Assembly (NCBI RefSeq): GCF_004217095.1
Contig: NZ_SHKO01000006.1
Coordinates: 1 to 41,622 of the forward strand
Direction: 5' to 3'
DNA length: 41,622 bases
From: Advenella incenata
Lineage (GTDB): Bacteria > Pseudomonadota > Gammaproteobacteria > Burkholderiales > Burkholderiaceae_B
In this document: positions 32,000 through 39,040 of the stretch, piece by piece
How positions within the stretch are numbered: position 1 is the stretch's first letter
Layout: every line of letters starts with the position of its first letter
Made by a program: the position numbers and the translations under genes
Notes under the pieces: generated by a model
What the model was told of the DNA's origin: nothing
The model's database searches: none
The model's input: only the letters and a program-made list of their open reading frames with translations

Positions 32000-32712
32000 T
32001 ACCGGTCGCCAGTTATATTTTTGATCCCCGCAAACGGGCTTTTGCTGTCGCCAGTGGCTTTTTCATAGCTATATGTCACCGATTTAAACGGGCTATTTGA
32101 GGCTTGGTCGTTCAGGCGCTTTTGCTCATACTCTGCCAGTTTGGCATTGTAATCAGCCCCTTCGGCCCACAAACCGCCTTTTTCCGGATCACCAATGTAT
32201 TTAACATTGATATCCGTATATTGATTGTTTTCGTAGACAGCGCAAAATTGGGGCTTGTCTTTGCTGACCACCTGAATTTCTTCAATTTCGCATTCACCAG
32301 CTTTAAATCCAGCTTTGTGGCAGGTCTTTTTATACATCGTGACCAGATTGTGTTCATTCAAAAATTCTGCATCACAACGACCGGCACCCATCGCTATAGC
32401 GCGAATCAAGGCAGGCATCCCGGCCTGGTTAGAAGCGGGGCACATATCAAGGAAGTTAATGCGATCTTCCATCCATGTAATCGGGTCATCAAAGCCGAAA
32501 TAACGACTGATAGAGGGCGCACATTCACTTGGCCGTGAGCCGCTAGACAGACACAATAGCGCCTCACACGCGAGCTTTGTGTCACCTGTAAACTGTTCAG
32601 TCTCTATTTTTGGAGGCTCAGTCTGGGCCTGCGCGTGTAGAACGGAAATCGGCAACATTGCGCCCATTGTGCCAATTGTCAGCCCAACCTTTTTAATCTG
32701 TTTAAAATTCAT
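31999..32712 (-). CDS. trbM: TrbM/KikA-family exported protein
   Basis: The 237-residue protein has a signal peptide (cut after VLHAQA, residue about 29) and the TrbM core: LACEALLCLSSGSRPSECAP, SISRYFGF, FLDMCPAS, with paired Cys suited to disulfides in the periplasm. TrbM/KikA proteins accompany IncP and IncN transfer systems. It is transcribed leftward, divergent from parA, across a four-unit TTTAC array. Confidence 0.9.
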   Translation of the reverse strand: MNFKQIKKVGLTIGTMGAMLPISVLHAQAQTEPPKIETEQFTGDTKLACEALLCLSSGSRPSECAPSISRYFGFDDPITWMEDRINFLDMCPASNQAGMPALIRAIAMGAGRCDAEFLNEHNLVTMYKKTCHKAGFKAGECEIEEIQVVSKDKPQFCAVYENNQYTDINVKYIGDPEKGGLWAEGADYNAKLAEYEQKRLNDQASNSPFKSVTYSYEKATGDSKSPFAGIKNITGDR

Positions 32713-32775
32713 GTCAGCCCCTTAGATATGGAATAATGAATGAAACCTGTTTGAGTTTATCAACGCGCTTGTTAA

Positions 32776-32816
32776 TTTACAAATTAATTTACTATTGGAT
32801 TTACTATATCATTTAC
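32776..32816. promoter_or_regulatory. Four-unit TTTAC array in the trbM-parA divergent region
   Basis: TTTAC at 32776, 32788, 32800 and 32812 keeps an exact 12-bp period on the plus strand. It covers the likely leftward trbM promoter (minus-strand TATAGT near 32805). It is the longest array on the plasmid and could also act as a centromere-like site beside parAB. Confidence 0.8.
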
Positions 32817-32852
32817 TTTTGTTGCTTAAAAGTAATTGTTTGCGTAAATCAA

Positions 32853-32893
32853 TTTACAGAATCGTTTACTTTATGGTTTACTGTAGGTATTGC
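32853..32893 (+). promoter_or_regulatory. TTTAC-array promoter of the parA-parB-korA operon
   Basis: TTTAC at 32853, 32865 and 32877, 12 bp apart. The middle unit is a -35 (TTTACT); a weak -10 (TATTGC, 32888-32893) follows after 17 bp. This is the promoter expected to be autoregulated by the operon's own ParB/KorA-like products. Confidence 0.78.
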
Positions 32894-32926
32894 ATTTAAC
32901 CTAGAAAACCATCAAAAGGATTGTCC

Positions 32927-33730
32927 ATGAAGATTTTTTCCGTTGCGAATCAAAAGGGCGGCGTTGGTAAAACTACACTTTCAACTCAACTGGCTTTTGC
33001 GGCTATAGAGCAGGGAATAAAAACACTTTTTATCGACCTAGACACGCAAGGCAATGCGACTCTAACATTTGCAGGGCAAAGCCAAATCGCAAATGATGAC
33101 GGTTATGAAGGCGCAAAGGCCAGCAGGCTATTTACAGCAGCTGGTGAAGACAGCCAGCCAATTGAAGTGAATGAAACCCTGTCAATCATTCCATGTGATA
33201 ACGATCTTTTTGACGTGATCCGTGGTCGGATTGGAACGGAAATAATTGACGATGAAGTACTGATGGCTCATTTCATCAAAAGCGTTAAACAATTTGATAG
33301 CCAATTTGAGCTATGCATTATTGACACGCCACCGGCCCTGGGGGTCGTCCTGCAGTGCGCTTTGGCAGTGTCCGATATTGTGATCAGCCCGCTTTCCATT
33401 TCTGTTTACGATATGGAAGGGACAGAACAGCTATTGGATACCGTGAATTACATCCGGGAAAATATAAACAAGAATCTTAGGCATGGCGGCATCCTGCTTA
33501 TGAAAACCAATACCCGCTCCAATATCGAAAAAGAAGCCATTGAATCGCTTAAAGGCCAATATGGCTCACTTGTGCTGCCAATGCAGCTGCCCGAGCGGAT
33601 TGCCGTCAAAATGGCCGTAGCAATGGGTCAAGCCGTTTGGCATAAGCCCCGAGGCTCGTCACATAACAAAGCCGCCATCGAATGGAAGAATGTTTGCGAT
33701 GCCATCATCAATAACATCGTCAGTCACTAA
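32927..33730 (+). CDS. parA: ParA/IncC partition ATPase
   Basis: From ATG 32927 (after AAAGGA) the product has 267 residues with deviant Walker A KGGVGKT (residues 10-16), DTQGNATL, CIIDTPPALG and SPLSISVYDMEG. No N-terminal DNA-binding domain is present, as in IncC2 or chromosomal ParA. With ParB and its site it partitions the plasmid. A TTG two codons upstream is a possible alternative start. Confidence 0.95.
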   Translation: MKIFSVANQKGGVGKTTLSTQLAFAAIEQGIKTLFIDLDTQGNATLTFAGQSQIANDDGYEGAKASRLFTAAGEDSQPIEVNETLSIIPCDNDLFDVIRGRIGTEIIDDEVLMAHFIKSVKQFDSQFELCIIDTPPALGVVLQCALAVSDIVISPLSISVYDMEGTEQLLDTVNYIRENINKNLRHGGILLMKTNTRSNIEKEAIESLKGQYGSLVLPMQLPERIAVKMAVAMGQAVWHKPRGSSHNKAAIEWKNVCDAIINNIVSH

Positions 33731-33750
33731 AGAATTTAAGGTACGTATCT

Positions 33751-34878
33751 ATGAACGCAAAAAACCCACTGTTGGCCAAAACTCAAAATCTTGGATCGAA
33801 GATTAAGAATTTTTCATCAGAACAGTCTAAAACGCCTGATGGCCTGGTTGAGCTCGAAAAAATTATTGTTCAGGAACAAGTACGTAAAGAATTTGAAGAC
33901 GGTGATAACTCTTTACAAGAAATGGCCGAGGACATTGCGATCAGAGGCGTTCTGCAGCCAATTTTGATCCGGCCGTCTGCCGGCGGGAAATTTATTCTTG
34001 TGGCTGGTGAACGTCGGTTTCGCGCCGCGAAACTTGCTGGCCTAAAAACCATCCCGGCTCTGATTAAGGAAATGACCGAGGAAGAAGCGGACGAAGCCCA
34101 ATTCATCGAAAATATCCACCGGAAGAACCTGACTCTGCAGGAACAGGCAACACGGATTCAGCGCGACCTTGATAAATTCGGCGGTGACGTTGACGCGGTT
34201 CTGAAAAAATATAACAAAGAAAAAACCGGCAAAGCCTGGGTTTCCAAAATGCTTAGCCTTTTGGATCTACCCGAGCAAACGCAGCGCCTGATTGACGAGA
34301 ATATTACCGCTGACAAAGAGGTCATCAATTCCGTCAAACAAATCGAAAAGCATGACCCCGATAAAGCAAAAGAGGTAGTGGATACCCTTAAAAACTCACG
34401 AAAAGACGGTGCTGGAAAAGCAAGGGAAATCGCGTCAAGTGCTAAAGTGGCAACAAAACGTAAAAAAACTCAGAACGGCACGGAAAAAATATCAGATAAT
34501 AAGCAAGATGACTCATTAAGTATTGCAGCGCCCCGGAATCGGGATGCAGAGCAACCGTCCGAGGTCGTATCCATTTTTCCTGATGCTATCAAGCCAACAG
34601 TTGATAATGTTGGCGCGCAGGAGAATACCCACAATGTGGAAGATATGACTTTGGAAGATTTACAGAAGATGGAACCGGCTTTAAAAGAACATTTTGAATC
34701 AGGTTCGACGGCTACAGATTGGACAAGCGATGTTCTTAAGGGTTTAAAATCGGGGACTTTTGGGCATACCGGCCAGCCAGCCGCCAATTTGGCGGCATAT
34801 GCACAGGGTTTTTCAAAGAATACTGACAAACTTGATCTTGCTTTAACACTCCAAGCTATTCAGGAGGTTAAAGAATAG
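33751..34878 (+). CDS. parB: ParB/KorB-family partition and regulatory protein
   Basis: The 375-residue protein has the ParB CTPase domain (LQPILIRPSAGGKFILVAGERR FRAAKL, then ENIHRKNLTLQEQA), an HTH (DAVLKKYNKEKTGKAWVSKML) and a long linker. It has a C-terminal domain (residues 300-375) unlike the usual dimerisation domain. In IncP plasmids KorB does both partition and global repression from many dispersed sites. The dispersed GTTTC...GAAAC 17-mers here are the natural candidates for its binding sites. Confidence 0.92.
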   Translation: MNAKNPLLAKTQNLGSKIKNFSSEQSKTPDGLVELEKIIVQEQVRKEFEDGDNSLQEMAEDIAIRGVLQPILIRPSAGGKFILVAGERRFRAAKLAGLKTIPALIKEMTEEEADEAQFIENIHRKNLTLQEQATRIQRDLDKFGGDVDAVLKKYNKEKTGKAWVSKMLSLLDLPEQTQRLIDENITADKEVINSVKQIEKHDPDKAKEVVDTLKNSRKDGAGKAREIASSAKVATKRKKTQNGTEKISDNKQDDSLSIAAPRNRDAEQPSEVVSIFPDAIKPTVDNVGAQENTHNVEDMTLEDLQKMEPALKEHFESGSTATDWTSDVLKGLKSGTFGHTGQPAANLAAYAQGFSKNTDKLDLALTLQAIQEVKE

Positions 34879-34903
34879 GGGAGAGTATTAGCGAGGTAGT
34901 AGA

Positions 34904-35545
34904 GTGCCAAAACAGGGAAGTGCAAAAAAATTGACACACGACGAGTTTCAAAGTGCTTTGATCTATACCAGCATCCGTGAAAATAGCCGGGTAATCGCCT
35001 ATGATTACCTGGTTAATGGCATTCCCATTTCCAACGTAGCCGAAAAATACAGCACATCAAAACAGAACGTTTTCAACATGACCAAAAGGGTGTTGGAGGG
35101 GTTCCAAAAATACAAAGACGCCCTGACCGCCGTTCATGCGCTGACAAAACAGGAGTTTGATGACGCTTTGCCCTATTCAACTCAGCTGATAGAAATTTCT
35201 ATTAAGTATGCTTATTTGCATCTGGTGGAAGGTCAGCCGTTGATTAAAATTGCTCAGGAATTTGATACCACACGACAGAACGTTTATGGCGCTGCCAAAC
35301 GTGTTATTGAGGCCCACGGACGGTATCTGGATAGTCGGAAATTGAACGAACAGATCGATAAATATAAGATGACTCAAGAGCAATTCGAGGCATTGGACAT
35401 GAATCTTAAAGATAACCAGTCTCAGATTGCACAGCGTTATTTCGTACAGGGAAAGCCAATCGAGCAAGTAGCAACAGAAAGCCGGGTGACAAATTATTGG
35501 GCTTATAGCGTTATTGCAAAAATCATAGAGGAAAAGAAATTATAA
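34904..35545 (+). CDS. KorA-like regulator with three tandem TrfB-type HTH units
   Basis: The 213-residue protein starts at GTG after GCGAGG. Three units align: residues 10-66, 80-137 and 156-209, each with LT/MTxxxF, Y...LVxG/FVQG and an HTH. Units 1 and 2 share T-S/T-K/R-QNV in the recognition helix; unit 3 has diverged (VTNYWAYSV). IncP KorA has a single unit and acts as a dimer on GTTTAGCTAAAC. A triple-unit protein fits direct repeats of TTTAC every 12 bp, found at six places here. The fold match is from memory; the DNA pairing is inference. Confidence 0.8.
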   Translation: MPKQGSAKKLTHDEFQSALIYTSIRENSRVIAYDYLVNGIPISNVAEKYSTSKQNVFNMTKRVLEGFQKYKDALTAVHALTKQEFDDALPYSTQLIEISIKYAYLHLVEGQPLIKIAQEFDTTRQNVYGAAKRVIEAHGRYLDSRKLNEQIDKYKMTQEQFEALDMNLKDNQSQIAQRYFVQGKPIEQVATESRVTNYWAYSVIAKIIEEKKL

Positions 35546-35716
35546 CGGCCGACCCTGGCGGATTTGGCTGTGCCAAACCAACGCTTTCATGAACCGAACC
35601 TAAAGTTTCGGCCATCCGGTTTCAATCGTTTTCCGGGGCTTAAAACTTAAAAAATGACGCGTGACATGGTTTATAGGTATAATCTCGCTCTTATCTTTAC
35701 GATACCTTCCATACCT
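35546..35716. other. Non-coding stretch with the tRNA promoter
   Basis: No ORF is seen. A weak stem CCGAA...TTCGG occurs near 35596-35615. TATAAT (about 35689) with a TGACGC -35 17 bp upstream can drive the tRNA at 35717. Confidence 0.5.
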
Positions 35717-35801
35717 GCCCGGGTGGTGAAATTGGTAGACGCAGGGGATTCAAAATCCCCCGCCGCAAGGCGTGCCGGTTCGATTCCGGCCCCGGGCACC
35801 A
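35717..35801 (+). tRNA. tRNA-Leu (anticodon CAA)
   Basis: Acceptor GCCCGGG (35717-35723) pairs with CCCGGGC (35791-35797), followed by A and an encoded CCA. The anticodon stem GGGGA/TCCCC closes loop TTCAAAA, giving anticodon CAA for UUG. The D-arm has TGGTAGAC and the T-loop is GTTCGATTCC. The long variable arm (class II) is present and all stems look intact. It has a promoter upstream and a terminator at 35855, so it is probably expressed. A tRNA gene on a 41-kb conjugative plasmid is unusual. Confidence 0.95.
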
Positions 35802-35831
35802 GCGAAACTTCTAATCTACGAGCTAATTACA

Positions 35832-35848
35832 GTTTCTCTACGCGAAAC
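35832..35848 (+). repeat. 17-bp dispersed element, copy 8 (variant)
   Basis: GTTTCTCTACGCGAAAC, one base from consensus, lies between the tRNA and its terminator, about 1 kb from the end of parB. Confidence 0.85.
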
Positions 35849-35854
35849 TAATCT

Positions 35855-35880
35855 AAGGACTATTTGCATAGTCCTTTTGT
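35855..35880 (+). terminator. Terminator after tRNA-Leu
   Basis: AAGGACTAT and ATAGTCCTT form a 9-bp stem with a TTGC loop, followed by TTTGTTTT. Confidence 0.9.
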
Positions 35881-35885
35881 TTTGC

Positions 35886-36198
35886 CCGAGCTACGGCAAA
35901 AACTCCAATCACTTGCCCGCTCGTTGTGCCCTTCGCAAACACTAAACCTTAATCCGATGCGTCTGACCGTCAAGGGTAAACCTGCCGGCATGTTCCATGC
36001 CCTGGACGGCCAGCCTTAATGCATCCGGCTTTCAGGACGTGTTCCCAAGGCGAAGAACTCAACGAGTCGATACAGAGCAAGTGCAAAGCGAATTTTTTGG
36101 AGGCCGGTATGGGCAAAACCAATAAAGCAAACCGCTTAAAGCAGGCTCAGAATCTAACAACTCGATGTTTCTTTAACAGCATAAACTGCGAATATTAA
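35886..36198 (+). other. Gap without a firm gene; short ORFs only
   Basis: Only two very short plus-strand reading frames are seen: about 20 codons from 35957 and 29 codons from 36109 (MGKTNKANRLKQAQNLTTRC...). The latter is preceded by a good TTGGAGGCCGGT site. The stretch looks like decayed or rearranged sequence between the tRNA terminator and the ssb-operon promoter. Confidence 0.4.
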
Positions 36199-36239
36199 TT
36201 TACAAAACAGTTTACTTTTGAGTTTATTATATTTATAAT
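36199..36239 (+). promoter_or_regulatory. TTTAC-array promoter of the ssb operon
   Basis: TTTAC at 36199 and 36211 and TTTAT at 36223 keep the 12-bp period. The middle unit is the -35 (TTTACT), the spacer is 17 bp and the -10 is TATAAT (36234-36239). The upstream half is identical to that of the promoters at 8546 and 24962. Confidence 0.85.
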
Positions 36240-36275
36240 TTAGTTGTAGTCCATTGAATTACGGGAGTTTTTACC

Positions 36276-36407
36276 ATGCGTCAAGATGATCTGAAAGAAG
36301 CCAAAGACATGAGTGATGGCAACATTGACCAAGCTGCAGAAGGTTCTGTGATGGGTTTGGTTTTTTGGTGCGTGGTGATCTATGCCCTGTACCAATACTT
36401 TTTCTAA
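36276..36407 (+). CDS. 43-residue single-helix membrane peptide (paralogue A)
   Basis: MRQDDLKEAKDMSDGNID opens a short acidic head, followed by one hydrophobic helix (about residues 25-41, VMGLVFWCVVIYALYQYFF) and then the stop. GGGAG lies upstream. A paralogue with the same opening MRQDDLKEA, AEGS and aromatic tail occurs at 39691-39825. Conservation between two distant copies shows that this very short gene is real. Function unknown. Confidence 0.8.
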   Translation: MRQDDLKEAKDMSDGNIDQAAEGSVMGLVFWCVVIYALYQYFF

Positions 36408-36442
36408 GCGTTTTACCCTCAACAACATTAAGGAAATACAGC

Positions 36443-36850
36443 ATGAAAAATAAGGTCAATCTAACGGGTCGTTTTGGCCGTGATATGGAATTGAAGACAC
36501 TACCCAACGGCACACCTGTTCTGTCAAATTCACTGGCTACCAGCCGTTATTGGACGGATAAAGAATCCGGTGAAAAGAAAGAGGAAACCACATGGCATGC
36601 CGTGGTTTTCTATCGCCGTGATGCTGAGAACGTCGCCAAATTCATGAAGAAAGGTTCTCTGGTGGACATTGAAGGCAGGCTGCGAAATCGGAACTATGAA
36701 AAAGATGGCCAGACCATTTATGTTACTGAAGTGGTTGCCGAAGAAGTACGATTTATTCCGACCGGCAATAACGATAGTTCAGTACCTGCAGCGCCGGAAC
36801 ACGACGCGCCGCCAGTTGCTGATGATATCCCGGAGGAAATACCTCAATAA
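36443..36850 (+). CDS. ssb: Single-stranded DNA-binding protein
   Basis: From ATG 36443 (after TTAAGGAAATACAGC) the product has 135 residues with an OB-fold (VNLTGRFGRDMELKTLPNGT, ETTWHAVVFYRRDAENVAKF, GSLVDIEGRLRNRNYEKDGQ). The short tail ends DDIPEEIPQ; it has the acidic tip but lacks the usual final Phe that contacts partner proteins. Plasmid SSBs protect incoming single strands during conjugation. It lies in the long rightward operon behind a TTTAC-array promoter. Confidence 0.95.
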   Translation: MKNKVNLTGRFGRDMELKTLPNGTPVLSNSLATSRYWTDKESGEKKEETTWHAVVFYRRDAENVAKFMKKGSLVDIEGRLRNRNYEKDGQTIYVTEVVAEEVRFIPTGNNDSSVPAAPEHDAPPVADDIPEEIPQ

Positions 36851-37041
36851 TGTGGCGCAGTGTTGAACAACTTTTACCAAAGGAGCCAGGTCTTTATTCT
36901 GTCCGGTTGTTTTCAGGCGCGATCCGTCGCGCCTTCTGGACAGGTAAGACTTGGTATGAGTCTGAATGTCATGCCAACAAAAAGCGGAAACCTCAAACGG
37001 GTTTTATTCGCTATATCCGCTACTGGCAAGATGAAAAATAA
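36850..37041 (+). CDS. Small protein coupled to ssb, unknown (DUF551-like?)
   Basis: The 63-residue product starts in a TAATG overlap with ssb. The pattern WRSVEQLLPKEPGLYSVRL...AFWTGKTWY...IRYWQDE resembles the small DUF551-type fold (W..v...lP ... W), but the match is weak and from memory. Basic and soluble. Confidence 0.6.
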   Translation: MWRSVEQLLPKEPGLYSVRLFSGAIRRAFWTGKTWYESECHANKKRKPQTGFIRYIRYWQDEK

Positions 37042-37066
37042 TGTCAGCACGTCATAGAGGCCATCA

Positions 37067-37480
37067 ATGAATATCTTATCGAAAATCTTAGCGAAATTTA
37101 AAGCAAAACCAGCGGACAAATTCACATATGCCTTAGCTGTTATTGCCATACTGGCGTTATCCATAAATCTCATATTTCCAGGGCAAGCAGCGATTGCAAT
37201 TTTTTGTGTGGAACTGCCAGCTATGTTCGCTTTTGTACTGTATGTATTGATCGACAACATTTCTGAAGAAATGGAGCGGCATTTATATTGGGCCAATTGT
37301 GCATTTCTGGCGACTTTACTGCTATGCCTGGGAATGTTGTCATTTGATTTTAGGATTTTGATGTATGTGATTGTCCCGGTTGTAATGTTCGGGCTTTTTC
37401 AATGGGCCTTGTTTGTCTATAAAATCGTTACCAGTGCATTGCTATTGAAAAAACAAAGCCATTTCTATAAGGATGAATAA
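37067..37480 (+). CDS. Four-helix membrane protein, unknown
   Basis: The 137-residue product has hydrophobic segments at about 18-40, 44-62, 72-92 and 95-122 and charged ends. The next gene begins at its stop codon (TAATG). No family is recognised; it is one of several small membrane proteins in the ssb operon. Confidence 0.6.
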   Translation: MNILSKILAKFKAKPADKFTYALAVIAILALSINLIFPGQAAIAIFCVELPAMFAFVLYVLIDNISEEMERHLYWANCAFLATLLLCLGMLSFDFRILMYVIVPVVMFGLFQWALFVYKIVTSALLLKKQSHFYKDE

Positions 37481-37827
37481 TGCTATCTGAAGCAACCGTA
37501 TTACCCAATGCTGTGATTTATTTTATTCTGATTGCTGTCCTAATTTATGTCTTAATTCCAATCCTGAAACCGGCCTGGGGTCAGGCTAAGCTCTATAAAT
37601 CCATATTCTATATTTTGGGCCTGGGATTGGCCGTCTATCTTGTGGTGCTCATGGTTTTGCAAGCGAAAATTCAGCCGGTGAAATTGCCGCCAGCTCATGT
37701 TTTGGAAATGCTTCAGGGCGCGTCAGATTGTGTTGTAAAGAAATTGGGTGACCGTGTCTTTTATAAAGATTTTTCGAGTTTTGAAATCGTAGAAGCGCGT
37801 CAGTTTTGCAGTGGTTCTAAACAATAA
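37480..37827 (+). CDS. Two-helix membrane protein with Cys-containing tail
   Basis: The 115-residue product has hydrophobic segments (about 8-28 and 42-62) and a tail of about 50 residues with two Cys (GASDCVVKKLGDRV, ARQFCSG) that could form a disulfide outside the cytoplasm. It is coupled by a TAATG overlap to the gene before it. Unknown family. Confidence 0.6.
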   Translation: MLSEATVLPNAVIYFILIAVLIYVLIPILKPAWGQAKLYKSIFYILGLGLAVYLVVLMVLQAKIQPVKLPPAHVLEMLQGASDCVVKKLGDRVFYKDFSSFEIVEARQFCSGSKQ

Positions 37828-37839
37828 AGGGATAGAGAA

Positions 37840-38076
37840 ATGAATGTACCAAAAAAAATGGATCTACCTAGGAAGCTGTTTTATTCGTTTGGAGTTGTAT
37901 GCGCATTTTTGGGTGCTCTTATCTGTTTGGGAATGATACTGGCTATGCTTTCATCAAAGTCAGGCGGTGCTGCACAATTCTTACAAGACTATCTTGCTTA
38001 CGTGTTAGGTTTTGCTGCAATCATGTACGGCAACGCTGCAGGCGGCATCATTGCTCACCACTTTTCTAATAAATAG
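37840..38076 (+). CDS. Small two-helix membrane protein, unknown
   Basis: The 78-residue product has hydrophobic segments at about 13-36 and 50-74. GGGATAGAGAA precedes the ATG and the spacing to its neighbours is short. No family is recognised. Confidence 0.55.
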   Translation: MNVPKKMDLPRKLFYSFGVVCAFLGALICLGMILAMLSSKSGGAAQFLQDYLAYVLGFAAIMYGNAAGGIIAHHFSNK

Positions 38077-38086
38077 GAAGATCGGA

Positions 38087-38512
38087 ATGACAGAGCCACA
38101 AAATCAAAATGATGATTACCGCAATTCGCAAGAAACTGAAATTCTTAAGGAATGGCAATGGGTTAAAAATTTGCCGGGATATGATGGTGCATACTCAAGC
38201 AAGATCATCGAAATGGCGCGAGAGTATCAACAGGCTGTTGATCTTGAAGTCCAGGCCCGTCGCTTACTGAGTGGTGTAGAGGAAGGTAGAGATAAAACCC
38301 TCGAAGTAACCCCGGAGGATCATAAACAGGCAAACGAACTTCGGCACCAAGCATTAGAGTTACGTCACGAAACCGTAGAAGATTCAAAAACACTTTTGAC
38401 TAAGATCATGGATCGATGGACACCGCAGCAAATTGCTATGGCGCGTCAAGTACGAGAACAGTCAATAGACAGAATGCCGGTACAAGCCTTGCACCGTGAC
38501 CGTGACCGATAG
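38087..38512 (+). CDS. Charged helical protein, unknown
   Basis: From ATG 38087 (after TAGGAAG) the product has 141 residues. It is very rich in Glu, Gln and Arg, helical, with HKQANELRHQALELRHETVE giving a strong coiled-coil pattern and a basic end (LHRDRDR). A longer frame from 38012 overlaps the previous gene and is rejected. Cytoplasmic; function unknown. Confidence 0.6.
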   Translation: MTEPQNQNDDYRNSQETEILKEWQWVKNLPGYDGAYSSKIIEMAREYQQAVDLEVQARRLLSGVEEGRDKTLEVTPEDHKQANELRHQALELRHETVEDSKTLLTKIMDRWTPQQIAMARQVREQSIDRMPVQALHRDRDR

Positions 38513-38556
38513 GAACAGAAAGAAACGATTATGAAAAATATTTTAGTGAGGAACAC

Positions 38557-39021
38557 ATGCACCCTGCATTGATGGCTTTCTTAGGTCTAATCGCCGTATC
38601 TGCTATATATATTGGGTTAAAGGACGTTGTTGCGGGAAATACAAAATTTAAATTCTCATTGGCGCTAAGCCCAACTGCAGCGATCTGCCTATTTGTAGCT
38701 GCAGCCGCAACTGCAGGGTTGATCTTGAGCATTCCGACAAATGCATCATATTTATCGCCAAAACAAATCAATGAACAAGTTGATCAGTGCTGGTCAGTCA
38801 ATGGCTCACCAATTCCCATCTACCAAACAGATGAACCGCAGAATGTTTCACGCATTGAATGTGTGCAGAAAAAACCCACGCAGGAATCTTTTTTGACGAT
38901 TCAAGAATTCACAGATCAGGTTGAAAAGTGCAAGTTAGTAGGTGGATCACCAAAACCTATCTACAAAGATGATGACCCGATGAAAGTTTATCGTATCCAG
39001 TGTGTGCGGCAGAAATACTAA
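38557..39021 (+). CDS. Membrane protein with a duplicated Cys-pair domain
   Basis: The 154-residue product has two hydrophobic segments (about 3-20 and 33-58). Two tandem copies of a 35-residue unit follow: residues about 70-105 (QVDQCWSVNGSPIPIYQTDE, RIECVQK) and 118-153 (QVEKCKLVGGSPKPIYKDDD, RIQCVRQK). Each has a Cys pair that could form a disulfide in the periplasm. GTGAGGAACAC precedes the ATG. The duplication suggests a repeated binding module; family not recognised. Confidence 0.65.
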   Translation: MHPALMAFLGLIAVSAIYIGLKDVVAGNTKFKFSLALSPTAAICLFVAAAATAGLILSIPTNASYLSPKQINEQVDQCWSVNGSPIPIYQTDEPQNVSRIECVQKKPTQESFLTIQEFTDQVEKCKLVGGSPKPIYKDDDPMKVYRIQCVRQKY

Positions 39022-39040
39022 TTAGAGAGAGGGAATACGC

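Noticed and set aside
32104-32538. Plus-strand 144-codon frame opposite trbM
   Set aside because: It is antisense to a well-recognised TrbM protein with signal peptide and Cys pattern; no ribosome binding site.
34017-34033. GTTTCGCGCCGCGAAAC, a near-palindrome resembling the 17-bp dispersed element, inside parB
   Set aside because: It is exactly the codons of the conserved GERRFRAAK motif of ParB, so the likeness can be a by-product of protein conservation. It also differs in the centre. Kept out of the site list, though ParB binding in its own gene is not excluded.
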